From NCBI GenBank assembly GCA_017509755.1, contig JAFWOY010000022.1, forward strand, positions 1 through 58,298: a DNA stretch of 58,298 bases. The letters are read 5' to 3'. Below are positions 43,963 through 52,763 of the stretch, one piece after another. Position numbers and translations under genes: made by a program. Origin of the DNA: Bacteroidales bacterium. Its GTDB lineage: Bacteria; Bacteroidota; Bacteroidia; Bacteroidales; UBA932. The notes under the pieces were generated by a model. The model did no database searches. It was not told the DNA's origin and saw only the letters and a list, made by a program, of their open reading frames with translations. Each line of letters begins with the position of its first letter. Position 1 is the stretch's first letter.

Positions 43963-44975
43963 CATAGATAGGGCTAGGGATTCTCGTTGTTGCTTTGCAA
44001 CCATCGCGCGGCTGGTGATTTTGTAAGTCGCTGATAATCAGTGTAGAAATCCTTAGCCATCCGCGCAATATGCTGCCTGGACAGCGGACCGGGCGCCTCG
44101 TGCATAAACGATCCACTGAGAATCAGGTGTTTACCCGAAGAGTTGCCGCGCGATGGTTACGCTAACAAGGGAAACGAGAAGGTTACACAAACAAGGGAAA
44201 AAAAGTTCGTTTACGTCCTGGCCTGAGAAAGGCTGGGCGAAAACGACTTCCCGCTAACAGTTTCCCGTTTACCCGAAAATCATCTTCCACTTGCTGATCC
44301 AACACGTGCCGTGAGAAGCCTTTGCCCGTGGAAGACGCCCCTGATCCGGTATGACCTTCCACACTAAAACACGGCTGGCGGCTTATAACAAAGGTTCGTG
44401 TGGAAGGTGATTGTTAGGTTGCCCCAAAAGCTTGTCTTTCCAGCCGGGTTTGCCGTATTTGGGTCGCGACAGGACGCTCATACACTATGGAGTCCTGTCG
44501 CGGCAGGAAAAACGGTCAATTCACCGAAATCGCGGCCACGACAGGACTGAACAGGCTGCTACAATCCTGTCGCGGCAAACATTGCCTGGTCCGCTGATTT
44601 TGCCCCGGTAGAAGAACAACCGTTATACCGCCGAATTCTGAAACGGCCGGAAAGCACCTAGCAACACGCTGATTATAAATGACTTGGCATATTCTTTCTG
44701 TTCCCGTCGGAATAGAAAGAAGGATGTGACACGACGAGTATACATGCCGCGCAATCCTTTTCGCCAAACTGGCGCACGACAACATTCAATCTGTGTGCCT
44801 ATGAGGAAGGTCTCCGTGCGCCAAACCCCGAAATCGGCCTATGGCGCACAATTTCAAGAAATCCATCGCTGATTATCAATACAATACGATGGCCGATGGT
44901 GCGCCATATTGGCGAAAAGACTTTTGATGGTAACTAAAGGCCCAGGAGACAAGGCTCCACCCGGTATTTCCGCTG
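43963..44975 (-). repeat. large non-coding repeat island, right copy (inverted)
   Basis: Read on the minus strand from 44975 to 43963, this 1.0-kb stretch follows the left island (18158-19932) module for module. It has the edge GGATCAGCGGAAATACC, the TCGCCAA-type nested palindrome, the TTTCTATTCCGACGGGAACA hairpin, two 72-bp-spaced dyads, the CGGCTGGAAAGA block, the TCCACACGAACC block, the GTTTTCGCCCAGCC block and the GCGCGATGGTTGCAAA end. Many positions differ (roughly a fifth by eye), so the copies diverged long ago. No coding frame is credible. Confidence 0.85.
44465..44574. repeat. two dyad modules at 72-bp spacing
   Basis: CGCGACAGGAC (44465-44475) pairs with GTCCTGTCGCG (44492-44502). 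CGACAGGA (44539-44546) pairs with TCCTGTCG (44565-44572). Each has 18 nt between AGGA and TCCT, and the modules are 72 bp apart, as in the array at 18671-19432. Their spacers correspond to the last and inner spacers of that array. Confidence 0.9.
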
Positions 44976-45046
44976 ATCCATTGGGGGCACATCTGGGATA
45001 CAAAAACAGCCTCTCAGTTTTTCTAAAAGGCTGTTAATTGGGAATT

Positions 45047-45136
45047 TGGCGGTGAGGGGGGGATTCGAACCCCCGGTACGGTTGCCCGTACGTCAGTTTA
45101 GCAAACTGGTGGTTTAAGCCACTCACCCACCTCACC
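45047..45136 (-). tRNA. tRNA-Ser (GCU)
   Basis: The reverse complement folds as a long-variable-arm tRNA. It has acceptor GGTGAGG / CTCACC, the anticodon loop within CAGTTTGCTAAACTG (anticodon GCT), variable arm TACGGGCAACCGTA and T-loop GGTTCGAATCC. The 3' CCA appears to be encoded (45047-45049). A -7 box lies about 240 bp upstream, with two 76-bp repeats in between. Confidence 0.93.
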
Positions 45137-45160
45137 TTGTTTACGTTTACTGGGGCCAAG

Positions 45161-45335
45161 GCCCCAGACCCCTCGCTCCGGCCAGCTGTCGCACGGGCTG
45201 ACCCGGCTTGGCCTTCGCTAGCGGCTGGTGCCGCTTTGGGGATTGTTCTGCTGGGTTTTGCCCCAGACCCCTCGCTCCGGCCAGCTGTCGCACGGGCTGA
45301 CCCGGCTTGGCCTTCGCTAGCGGCTGGTGCCGCTT
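45161..45335. repeat. 76-bp direct repeat, two identical copies 99 bp apart
   Basis: 45161-45236 and 45260-45335 are identical by eye, from GCCCCAGACCCCTCGCTCCG to GCTGGTGCCGCTT. They lie between the tRNA-Ser and its likely promoter. Their layout (GGGGC..GCCCC, then GGCC, then CGCTAGCGGCTGGTGCCGC) is also seen in the mnmG insert. Confidence 0.9.
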
Positions 45336-45377
45336 GTTGCCATCGATGGGGGACCATCTTCATGGCGACAGGGAATG

Positions 45378-45385
45378 CAAAGATA
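45378..45385 (-). promoter_or_regulatory. -7 element reading toward tRNA-Ser
   Basis: The minus strand reads TATCTTTG (45385-45378). It is the best promoter match upstream of tRNA-Ser, but the 76-bp repeats separate it from the tRNA. Confidence 0.4.
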
Positions 45386-45418
45386 GAGGGTTTTCTGAAA
45401 TATGCCAAATTTTTTTCA

Positions 45419-45426
45419 TACCTTTG
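45419..45426 (+). promoter_or_regulatory. -7 element of tRNA-Pro
   Basis: TACCTTTG (45419-45426) matches TAnnTTTG and places the transcription start within a base or two of the tRNA-Pro 5' end. Confidence 0.55.
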
Positions 45427-45433
45427 TGATTCA

Positions 45434-45507
45434 CGGGATGTGGCGCAGTTGGTAGCGCACTTGGTTTGGGACCAAGGAGTCGCACGTTCGAGTCGTGTCA
45501 TCCCGAC
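45434..45507 (+). tRNA. tRNA-Pro (UGG)
   Basis: CGGGATG (45434-45440) pairs with CATCCCG (45499-45505). The D-arm GCGCAGTTGGTAGCGC, the anticodon stem-loop CTTGGTTTGGGACCAAG (anticodon TGG) and the T-loop TTCGAGT are all present. CCA is not encoded. A protein start codon lies immediately after it. Confidence 0.94.
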
Positions 45508-46116
45508 ATGGATCTGGATAAAAACAGATGGAAAGAGCCCGGATTCGGGAGGATCGTGCTCGGTGCCCTGGCGCTGGGATGTGCGATCATGGTGGGTTTT
45601 GTGCTGGGTCTCCGTTCGGGTGACCGGCATCAGAAACAACCGCCTGTACCCGTCATGCTTTCTTTTTCCATGCCGTTGCCGGAAGAAATGATGTCCCGGA
45701 CAGATTCGGCGGCTCTTGAACCTGAGGCAGCGACCGGGACTCAGATGGACGCCGAGGCCGGAACCGGAACCGAAACCGAAACCGAAGCCGAAGCCGAAAC
45801 GGTTTCAGCCGAAGAGCCGTCCGTTCCGCAGCGCGCCGCTTTTTCGCCGTCCCAGATCGCACAGGGTGTCGAGTACCTGGCTACTCACAATCAATGGAAC
45901 CGCGACGAGATGGAGAAAATCCCGGCGCTCCAGGGGCTTTGGGATGCCGTCAATACCTATCAGCTCGATCTGATCCGCTCTTTCAACGATCAGTTGGCTT
46001 CTACGCCGCTGACAGCTATCCTCGAAGGGTTGGAGCGGACGCCCAAAACGGGCTACTATGCCGCCAAGGCGGACCACGTCATCACGCTCTCTACTTACAT
46101 CAAGCGCCTTCGTTAA
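45508..46116 (+). CDS. single-pass membrane protein of unknown function
   Basis: From ATG 45508 the protein is 202 aa: a basic start (MDLDKNRWKEPGFGR), a membrane segment (IVLGALALGCAIMVGFVLGL), a Glu/Thr/Ala-rich low-complexity stretch (about 75-115) and a helical C-terminal domain (QIAQGVEYLATHNQWNRDEM, then LWDAVNTYQLDLIRSFNDQL). No family is recognised. The start codon abuts the 3' end of tRNA-Pro, so the gene has no leader of its own and probably shares the tRNA transcript. A later ATG is possible but would cut the membrane segment. Confidence 0.7.
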   Translation: MDLDKNRWKEPGFGRIVLGALALGCAIMVGFVLGLRSGDRHQKQPPVPVMLSFSMPLPEEMMSRTDSAALEPEAATGTQMDAEAGTGTETETEAEAETVSAEEPSVPQRAAFSPSQIAQGVEYLATHNQWNRDEMEKIPALQGLWDAVNTYQLDLIRSFNDQLASTPLTAILEGLERTPKTGYYAAKADHVITLSTYIKRLR

Positions 46117-46171
46117 TCAGCAGTAGGGGTACAATTTTTCATAGATTATCGTTTTTTTGCGGTAATTATTA

Positions 46172-46316
46172 TGAAAAAACCCTATTACACTCCTGCAATT
46201 GAAGAATATGCCTGAATATGGGAGTTGTGCTCAGTGCAAGTGGCGAAGTTTCCAGTACCTATACCATCAATGGCTGGAAAGAAGGTGAAACCACGAATGA
46301 TGCGGTTGTCTTTTAA
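46172..46316 (+). pseudogene. frameshifted small Bacteroidales peptide gene
   Basis: The first frame reads MKKPYYTPAIEEYA then stops. One base off, the sequence continues LNMGVVLSASGEVSSTYTIN and GWKEGETTNDAVVF. The joined product fits the short Bacteroidales peptides of the pattern MKK..Y.TP.IE....N.EGVL..SG that precede fimbrillin-like genes. A one-base deletion near 46212-46216 explains the break. Confidence 0.65.
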
Positions 46317-46329
46317 CGCGTAAGCCTGT

Positions 46330-47086
46330 ATGAAAATGAAGAAGATCATTTACTACGTGACACTGGCCGCTCTTGTCCTGACGGCTTGCAATGAACTGCA
46401 GAAACCGACCGAAGAACGCGTTCCCGTTGCCTTAGCCTACCGTACGGTCCAGGCCGTCGAAACCAAGGCCTCCCAGAACCTGAATGAAGGCTCTTTCACC
46501 CGTGGAGAATCCATCAAGGTCCGGATTGACATCGCAGCCTGCTATCCTGCGACGGCAGGAACTTCCTTCAGTGTGCTGGATGACCAGACAGATGACGCCA
46601 ACTACAAGGCCAGTGACCTTATGTTCGCTTCCGTTACAGGCCAGGCAAAGCAGGCTGCCCCCGTCAACCTCCTGGCCGTAGGTGCCAGCTGTATCTACCC
46701 ATAAACATTTACGGAGTCTTCCGCACGAGGATGGGACTTATAATGAACAAAGTGTACTGAAATCATTCGCAGCAAAAGCCGCGATGAACTACCCCTTGGC
46801 GGCTCCGGCCGGCACCAGCGGCTTGTTCCTCGGCTCCATAGGACAGTGGGATCTGTTTATCCGTGAGTTTTGTGAAATAACTGAAGAGGCACAAGAGATT
46901 CACGAGACAGATCCTCAAAATATGGATTTTGCTGCATCTCTTCCAGTTTCCGGCGGTATCCGTTCTTTAGGAACATATTTTGTTTCAGCGGGTTATGATG
47001 ATCCTTTTGCGGATCCTTATGACGATTATGGCTTTTGGACCAGTACCGAGGTAAACACGCTTTTTGCTTGGGGCATATTCTATTAA
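46330..47086 (+). pseudogene. decayed fimbrillin-like lipoprotein gene
   Basis: A first frame (46330-46704) has a lipoprotein leader (LAALVLTACNE) and a fimbrillin-type N-terminal region (ASQNLNEGSFTRGESIKVRI). It breaks near 46700. Another frame (to 47086) supplies a fimbrillin-type C-terminal end (GTSGLFLGSIGQWDLFIREF, then YGFWTSTEVNTLFAWGIFY). The middle part is missing or scrambled, so the gene has lost sequence by deletion and frameshift. Intact relatives are surface lipoproteins or pilus subunits. Confidence 0.65.
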
Positions 47087-47132
47087 TACGGGAGAGGATG
47101 AAGATTCGGATGGGGATGAGGAGTGTTGCAGG

Positions 47133-48374
47133 TTAATAGAATTTCCGGATGAAGGCGTTGTAGTCTTTTGTCTTCTGGTTCTCGAAGTCCTTGCGGGCAC
47201 GGAAAACCTCGCGCTGCTCGACAGACGGGTCATGGGTGATGTCCCAGCCTTCAAAGTATTTCCAATAGAAATGATCCGGGTAGTTCTTGCGTTTGTCCTT
47301 GGCGTCGGTCATGTGCTTCTTTTCAGCTTCCTTCCAGGTCTTGAAGCGGCCCAGGCCGGCCGGTGCTTCCGTGATGCCGGCATACCAGGGGACAAAGACC
47401 TGGCAGCAGGGGTGGCCCATCGCATTCCACATCACACAACCGGCATCGAAGTCGGACCACGGGCGAAGCTGGAAGATGGAGGCAAGGACGGTGTTCTCGT
47501 TGCAGATGCAGTTGACCAGATGGCCTTCGGCATCGGGGACATTGTGGATCGAGAGGACGTTCATCATGTCGCGGAGCGAGACTTTCTTGCGCGGGATGGA
47601 AGCGAATTCGCCGGGGCGGTCCATACCGAAGAAGTAGTCCCAGGCCTGATGGTGGCGTGCCTGGTTGTTGATGGAAGCCAATGATTTTTCGGAGGAATAG
47701 GCTTTGGCAAAGGAGAAGGCCCCGTCCTTGGCCGGATCGTACCAGCCGCGGGAGATGGCGTAATCCACGATGTCGTCGCTTCCGGCAAAATTCTCTTCGT
47801 CATCCAGGTTGATCTCACCGATGACGTAATAGTTCGGAATGGTCATCACCTTGTCGTCGGGAACGCGCTGGGCGACCCAATGCTTGCCTTTGACGACAGA
47901 AACCACCCAGCCTTCCGAGGGATCGGCCACGATGTAGGAGCGGCCGCTGCCCTTGTAACCGAAGGTCTCGACCATCGTGCCGATGATTACCACGGCTTCG
48001 CGGGCCGTACGGGCATAGCGGGCCACGGACTGGCGGATCTCATAGAGTACGCCGTTGCCGGTTAGGACTCCCTTGTCTTCGCGGGACGGACATCCGTTCG
48101 AAGCTACCGAGACGCCAAATTGGTTCATATAGACGTCGGACACTTCCATGCCGGGAAATTCGCACCAGATGTAACGGAGGCTCTTGTCGGTGGCGGGGAC
48201 GACGTAGATGTTGAGCATCTGCTCGCCATGGTCGTCTTCGTTGTGGGCCATCAGGACGGAACCGTCCACGGTCGCGGCGCGGCCGGCGATGACGGAAAAA
48301 CAGTTTTCGTCCTGTGCAGCGGCGACGCCCAGGCAGCAAAGCAGGACAGCAAAGGAGGTGAAGATCTTTTTCAT
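47133..48374 (-). CDS. C69 family dipeptidase, secreted
   Basis: The 413-aa protein has a signal peptide (MKKIFTSFAVLLCCLGVAAA). Cys25 (ENCFSVIAGRAATVDGSVLM) is the expected N-terminal nucleophile of PepD-like C69 Ntn hydrolases. Later family signs include MAHNEDD and RSYIVADPSEGWVVSVVKGKHW. It would cleave dipeptides in the periplasm. It is the second Cys-type Ntn hydrolase in the window, of a different family from 8992-10185. It is divergent from ychF. Confidence 0.9.
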   Translation of the reverse strand: MKKIFTSFAVLLCCLGVAAAQDENCFSVIAGRAATVDGSVLMAHNEDDHGEQMLNIYVVPATDKSLRYIWCEFPGMEVSDVYMNQFGVSVASNGCPSREDKGVLTGNGVLYEIRQSVARYARTAREAVVIIGTMVETFGYKGSGRSYIVADPSEGWVVSVVKGKHWVAQRVPDDKVMTIPNYYVIGEINLDDEENFAGSDDIVDYAISRGWYDPAKDGAFSFAKAYSSEKSLASINNQARHHQAWDYFFGMDRPGEFASIPRKKVSLRDMMNVLSIHNVPDAEGHLVNCICNENTVLASIFQLRPWSDFDAGCVMWNAMGHPCCQVFVPWYAGITEAPAGLGRFKTWKEAEKKHMTDAKDKRKNYPDHFYWKYFEGWDITHDPSVEQREVFRARKDFENQKTKDYNAFIRKFY

Positions 48375-48379
48375 AAAGC

Positions 48380-48416
48380 CAAAGATAGTAAAAAAATCAA
48401 TTATTTGCTATCTTTG
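48380..48416. promoter_or_regulatory. divergent -7 elements of the C69 gene and ychF
   Basis: The minus strand has TATCTTTG (48387-48380) 6 nt before the C69 ATG; the plus strand has TATCTTTG (48409-48416) ahead of ychF ATG 48442. The two boxes form an inverted pair. The minus-strand box would give almost no leader. Confidence 0.5.
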
Positions 48417-48441
48417 CGGGTTATAAATTAAAAAGGAAAAA

Positions 48442-49545
48442 ATGGCTTTGAAATGCGGAATCGTAGGTTTGCCGAATGTCGGGAAATCAACCTTGTTCAA
48501 CTGCATCAGCTCCTCGAAGGCGCAGGCGGCGAATTTCCCGTTCTGCACCATTGAGCCGAACGTCGGTTCGACCACCGTGCCGGACAAGCGCCTGAACGTG
48601 CTGACGGACATCTGCCATCCGAAACGGACCATCCCCGCCACGGTGGAAATCGTGGATATCGCGGGCCTTGTGAAGGGAGCGAGCCGGGGTGAAGGCCTGG
48701 GCAACCAGTTCCTGGCCAATATCCGGGAAACCGATGCCATCCTCCATGTGCTCCGCTGCTTCGACGATCCGAACGTCACCCATGTGGACGGCAGCGTCGA
48801 TCCGGTGCGCGACAAGGAAATCATCGATGTCGAACTGCAGATCAAGGACTTGGAAACCGTGGACAACCGGCTCTCCAAGCTGCAGAAACAGGCCCAGACG
48901 GGTGGCGACAAGCAGGCCAAAAAAGCGGTGGACGTGTTGCTTCGCTACAAGTCGGTGCTCGAACAGGGCCGCAATGCACGCGAAGTGGAGCTCGACAATG
49001 CGGAGGAACGCCGCATCGCCCGGGAATTCTGCCTGCTGACCAACAAGCCGGTGCTGTATGTCTGCAATGTGGACGAGGATTCCGCGGCCACCGGAAACGC
49101 CTATGTAGAGGCGGTGCGTGCAGCGGTGGCGGGCGAGAATGCGCAGTTGCTCGTGATTTCGGCCAAGATCGAGTCGGAGATAGCAGAGTTGGAGGATCCC
49201 GAGGAGCGCGCCATGTTCCTGGGAGAGATCGGTCTCGAAGAGTCCGGTGTGGTGCGGTTGATCCAGTCGGCGTATGCCCTGCTCAACCTGCAGACTTTCT
49301 TCACGGCCGGTGCCGACGAATGCCGGGCCTGGACAATCCACAAGGGCGACAAGGCTCCGCAGGCGGCGGGCGTCATCCATACGGACTTCGAGAAGGGCTT
49401 TATCCGGGCCGAGGTCATCAAATACGACGATTTCGTCACGCTCCGCAGTGAAGCGGCCTGCCGTGCTGCCGGCAAGCTGGCCAGCGAAGGCAAAGAGTAT
49501 GTAGTGCAGGATGGCGACATCATGCACTTCCTTTTCAACGTATAA
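48442..49545 (+). CDS. ychF: ribosome-binding ATPase YchF (Obg-like)
   Basis: The 367-aa protein has the Obg-family G1 motif GLPNVGKSTLFNCIS, a G3-like DIAGLVKGASRGEGLGN, the atypical NKPVLYVCN region linked to ATP preference, and a C-terminal TGS domain (AGADECRAWTIHKG, EGKEYVVQDGDIMHFLF). It modulates translation under stress. The sequence is complete and of standard length. Confidence 0.96.
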   Translation: MALKCGIVGLPNVGKSTLFNCISSSKAQAANFPFCTIEPNVGSTTVPDKRLNVLTDICHPKRTIPATVEIVDIAGLVKGASRGEGLGNQFLANIRETDAILHVLRCFDDPNVTHVDGSVDPVRDKEIIDVELQIKDLETVDNRLSKLQKQAQTGGDKQAKKAVDVLLRYKSVLEQGRNAREVELDNAEERRIAREFCLLTNKPVLYVCNVDEDSAATGNAYVEAVRAAVAGENAQLLVISAKIESEIAELEDPEERAMFLGEIGLEESGVVRLIQSAYALLNLQTFFTAGADECRAWTIHKGDKAPQAAGVIHTDFEKGFIRAEVIKYDDFVTLRSEAACRAAGKLASEGKEYVVQDGDIMHFLFNV

Positions 49546-49560
49546 TATACATGTAAAATA

Positions 49561-50889
49561 ATGAAACGAATCCTTTTCATCGCAGCAACAGCGGCCGTCC
49601 TGGTTGCTTGCTGCTCCGGGTGCACGAAACAGCAGCACCCCGTCACGAAACCGGCGTGGTTTACCAATCCCACTTATTTTGAGGAGAAGAATGGCATGTA
49701 CGCTGAGATGCCTGTCTTCCCGAAGAATATCGTCATGGTCGGCGATGACTACATCGACCGGGGACTCTGGAATGAATTCTTCGCAGACACCACCCTCAAG
49801 AACCGTGGCATCACGTACGACGCCACGGAGCATGTGCTCTATCGCATCGACCGGATCGCGGCCGGCAAGCCTGCCAAGATTTTCGTCAGCGCGGGCTGGA
49901 ACGACATTCTCCACGGTACGCCCGAAGCGGAGATTGTCGCCAACATCGGACAGATTTTCAAGCAGATCAAAAAGGCTTCGCCCAAGACCGAAGGTTACTG
50001 GCTCAATATAGTGTGCACGCCGGCCTTGACGGAAGAGCAGGCGCACGCATGTGAGGCTGTCAATGCACAGGTAGCCAACCTGGCGGAAAAAGGCGGCTTC
50101 GAGGTCATCGACATCAATGCGGTCCTCAGCAAAGGTATCCAGGAAGGAACCTATTCCTGGGATGAGGGCAAGCTCCTCAACGGAGCTGGCTACGAGGCTC
50201 TCGCCCAGGCTATTGAATCTCAGATCGGCAAGCCGCATCTCAACAAGGCGAACGACCGGGAATATCCGCTTGAAGTGTCGGATTATTACAGGCACCGCGT
50301 GTCGATCTTCCGTTCGCTGCCCGAGACCGAGCACAAGATCGTCATGCTGGGCAACAGCCTCAACAACAATGCGCTCTGGACGGAACTCTTCCCGATGGGC
50401 TATGTCATCAACCGCGGCATCAGCGGGGACGTGATTGACGGTGTGTGCCAGCGTGTCGATGAACTCGTGGGCGACAAGCCCGACAAGATCTTCCTGATCA
50501 CCGGAACCAACGACTTGATCAATGAACCGGAACTGACGCCGCTGGCCGCTTTCGACCGTTTTGAGCGCCTGATCAAGACCATCCGGGAGCAGCTTCCCCA
50601 GACCGAGCTGTATGTGCAGAGCATGCTTCCGCTCAACCCGAAGACCAAGTACTATGAAGGTTTCAATGACCGCGCTTCCGAGATCAACAAGCTCCTGGCT
50701 GCCGGATCCGGTCGGTACGGCTATTTCTACATCGACATCGCATCGCTCCTCTCCGACGAGAAGGGCAACCTGCGGGATGATTGTACGACCGACGGTATCC
50801 ATCTCTCGGCCAATGGCTATTTCTTCTGGGCAGCTGAGCTGGCGCGCGGCAACCGGATGATGCAATCGATCAGGTATTATAACAAATAA
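49561..50889 (+). CDS. lipoprotein with two tandem SGNH hydrolase domains
   Basis: The 442-aa protein has a leader with cysteines (VLVACCSGC) and two SGNH-type domains. The second (about 240-440) is complete: nucleophile block [25 protein letters not shown] and the catalytic [10 protein letters not shown]. The first (about 55-225) keeps the fold marks NRGITYD and VSAGWNDI. It has GDD instead of GDS/GNS at the nucleophile and LNGAGY instead of D-x-x-H, so it appears inactive. Such proteins often deacetylate surface or dietary glycans. It starts 15 nt after ychF. Confidence 0.88.
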   Translation: MKRILFIAATAAVLVACCSGCTKQQHPVTKPAWFTNPTYFEEKNGMYAEMPVFPKNIVMVGDDYIDRGLWNEFFADTTLKNRGITYDATEHVLYRIDRIAAGKPAKIFVSAGWNDILHGTPEAEIVANIGQIFKQIKKASPKTEGYWLNIVCTPALTEEQAHACEAVNAQVANLAEKGGFEVIDINAVLSKGIQEGTYSWDEGKLLNGAGYEALAQAIESQIGKPHLNKANDREYPLEVSDYYRHRVSIFRSLPETEHKIVMLGNSLNNNALWTELFPMGYVINRGISGDVIDGVCQRVDELVGDKPDKIFLITGTNDLINEPELTPLAAFDRFERLIKTIREQLPQTELYVQSMLPLNPKTKYYEGFNDRASEINKLLAAGSGRYGYFYIDIASLLSDEKGNLRDDCTTDGIHLSANGYFFWAAELARGNRMMQSIRYYNK

Positions 50890-50894
50890 GAGTC

Positions 50895-52664
50895 ATGTAT
50901 CGCACACATACTTGTGGAGAATTGAGAATCAGCCATGTCGGTCAGACCGTGACCCTGGCGGGCTGGGTACAGAAAAGTCGCCGGATGGGCGGCATGAGTT
51001 TCGTCGATATCCGCGACCGCTACGGCATCACCCAGCTGCGCGTGGATGAAACGACGGCGCCGGCGGTCAGCGAAACCGCTGCTCGCCTGGGCCGTGAGTT
51101 CGTGATTCAGGCGACGGGTGTCGTCGAAGAGCGGCAGAGCAAGAATGCCAAGCTCCCGACCGGTGACATCGAGATCCGCCTGACCGACCTGAAAGTGCTG
51201 AATGCGTCGCAGACCCCGCCTTTCACCATCGAAGACGAATCGGATGGCGGCGAAGACATCCGGGCCAAGTACCGGTATCTCGACCTTCGGCGCGGGCCGC
51301 TGAAGCGCGCATTGATGCTCCGTCACCGCATGGCGCATGAGGTGCGCAATTATCTGGACAACAAGGGCTTCCTGGAGATTGAGACGCCGTTCCTCATCAA
51401 ATCGACGCCGGAAGGGGCCCGCGATTTCGTGGTGCCCAGCCGCATGAACCCGGGCGAGTTCTATGCCCTGCCGCAGAGCCCGCAGACCTTCAAGCAGCTG
51501 CTGATGGTGGCCGGCTATGACCGGTATTTCCAGATCGTGCGTTGCTTCCGCGACGAAGACCTGCGCGCCGACCGTCAGCCGGAATTCACGCAGATCGACT
51601 GCGAGATGAGTTTCGTGGAACAGGAAGACGTACTCGACGTGTTCGAAGGCATGATGCGCCACCTGTTCAAGGAAGTAATCGATGTGACCATCGCCCCGAA
51701 GATCCCGCGCATGAGCTGGTACGATGCCATGGACAACTACGGCAGTGACAAACCGGACATCCGTTTCGGCATGAAACTCCATGAGATTACCCCGCTGGTT
51801 CAAGGCCATGGCTTCAGCGTCTTCGACAGCGTCCCCTATGTGGGTGCGATTGCCGTGCCGGGAGCCGCCGGGTACACCCGTAAGCAGACCGATGAACTCA
51901 CCGAGTGGGTGAAGCGGCCGCAGGTCGGTGCCAAAGGGCTGGTCTATATCAAGATGAACGAAGACGGCTCCATCAAGTCGTCGGTCGACAAGTTCTATAC
52001 GCCGGAGGAACTCCAGGCGGTTGCCGCTGCCGTTGAGGCGCAGAAAGGCGACCTCGTGCTGGTGCTTTGCGGCGAGAAACGCAAGGCGCAGACGATGCTG
52101 GGTGTGCTCCGCATCGAGATGGGCAACCGCCTCGGCCTGCGCAATCCGCACGAATACGCACCGCTTTGGGTGGTCGATTTCCCGCTGCTCGAATGGGATG
52201 ACGAGACGCAGCGTTTCTATGCGATGCACCATCCGTTCACGGCGCCGAAACCGGAACATCTGGACTGGTTCTACAGCAATAAGAAGGAAGATCTGGAACG
52301 TGTCTGCGCCAACGCTTACGATTTCGTGCTCAACGGCGTGGAACTTGGCGGCGGATCGATCCGTATCCACGAAGCCGATGTCCAGCAGCGGATGTTCGAG
52401 GTGCTCGGCATCTCGAAAGAAGATGCGGACTACAAGTTCGGTTTCATCATCAATGCCTTCAAGTTCGGTGCTCCGCCGCACGGGGGCCTCGCTTTCGGTT
52501 TCGACCGTGTCTGCGCGCTCTTCGGCGGCCAGGAGACCATCCGCGACTACATCGCTTTCCCGAAGAACAACATGGGTCGCGATGTCATGCTCGACGCCCC
52601 TTCGCGCATCGACGATGTCCAGATGGACGAGCTCTTCCTGCGTTCTGTCGCACCCGAAAAATAG
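50895..52664 (+). CDS. aspS: aspartyl-tRNA synthetase, bacterial type
   Basis: The 589-aa protein has an OB-fold anticodon domain ([20 protein letters not shown]), class II motif 1 ([20 protein letters not shown]), the motif 2 loop ([19 protein letters not shown]), the bacterial GAD insertion (about 300-400) and motif 3 ([15 protein letters not shown]). It charges tRNA-Asp. Its start is 5 nt after the SGNH gene. Confidence 0.96.
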   Translation: MYRTHTCGELRISHVGQTVTLAGWVQKSRRMGGMSFVDIRDRYGITQLRVDETTAPAVSETAARLGREFVIQATGVVEERQSKNAKLPTGDIEIRLTDLKVLNASQTPPFTIEDESDGGEDIRAKYRYLDLRRGPLKRALMLRHRMAHEVRNYLDNKGFLEIETPFLIKSTPEGARDFVVPSRMNPGEFYALPQSPQTFKQLLMVAGYDRYFQIVRCFRDEDLRADRQPEFTQIDCEMSFVEQEDVLDVFEGMMRHLFKEVIDVTIAPKIPRMSWYDAMDNYGSDKPDIRFGMKLHEITPLVQGHGFSVFDSVPYVGAIAVPGAAGYTRKQTDELTEWVKRPQVGAKGLVYIKMNEDGSIKSSVDKFYTPEELQAVAAAVEAQKGDLVLVLCGEKRKAQTMLGVLRIEMGNRLGLRNPHEYAPLWVVDFPLLEWDDETQRFYAMHHPFTAPKPEHLDWFYSNKKEDLERVCANAYDFVLNGVELGGGSIRIHEADVQQRMFEVLGISKEDADYKFGFIINAFKFGAPPHGGLAFGFDRVCALFGGQETIRDYIAFPKNNMGRDVMLDAPSRIDDVQMDELFLRSVAPEK

Positions 52665-52703
52665 GCGCTGGAGATAAAAATCCTGATAATTAGGATACTA
52701 CAT

Positions 52704-52738
52704 AATATCGCCCCCTCCTGACCAGAGGGGGCGATATT
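52704..52738. terminator. bidirectional terminator between aspS and mrp
   Basis: AATATCGCCCCCTC (52704-52717) and GAGGGGGCGATATT (52725-52738) form a perfect 14-bp stem with a 7-nt loop, placed between two convergent genes. Confidence 0.9.
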
Positions 52739-52763
52739 GCGTAAATAACTGTATGTCAGTTGG

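Noticed and set aside
43810..44116. Short frames in the edge of the right island
   Set aside because: They overlap each other on both strands, have no homology I recognise, and lie in or next to the repeat island.
44411..44872. Short frames inside the right island
   Set aside because: They read through hairpin modules and match translated copies of the left island, not proteins.
45034..45639. Minus-strand 201-codon frame across the tRNA pair
   Set aside because: It crosses both tRNA genes and the 76-bp repeats, and its product is mostly the translated repeat.
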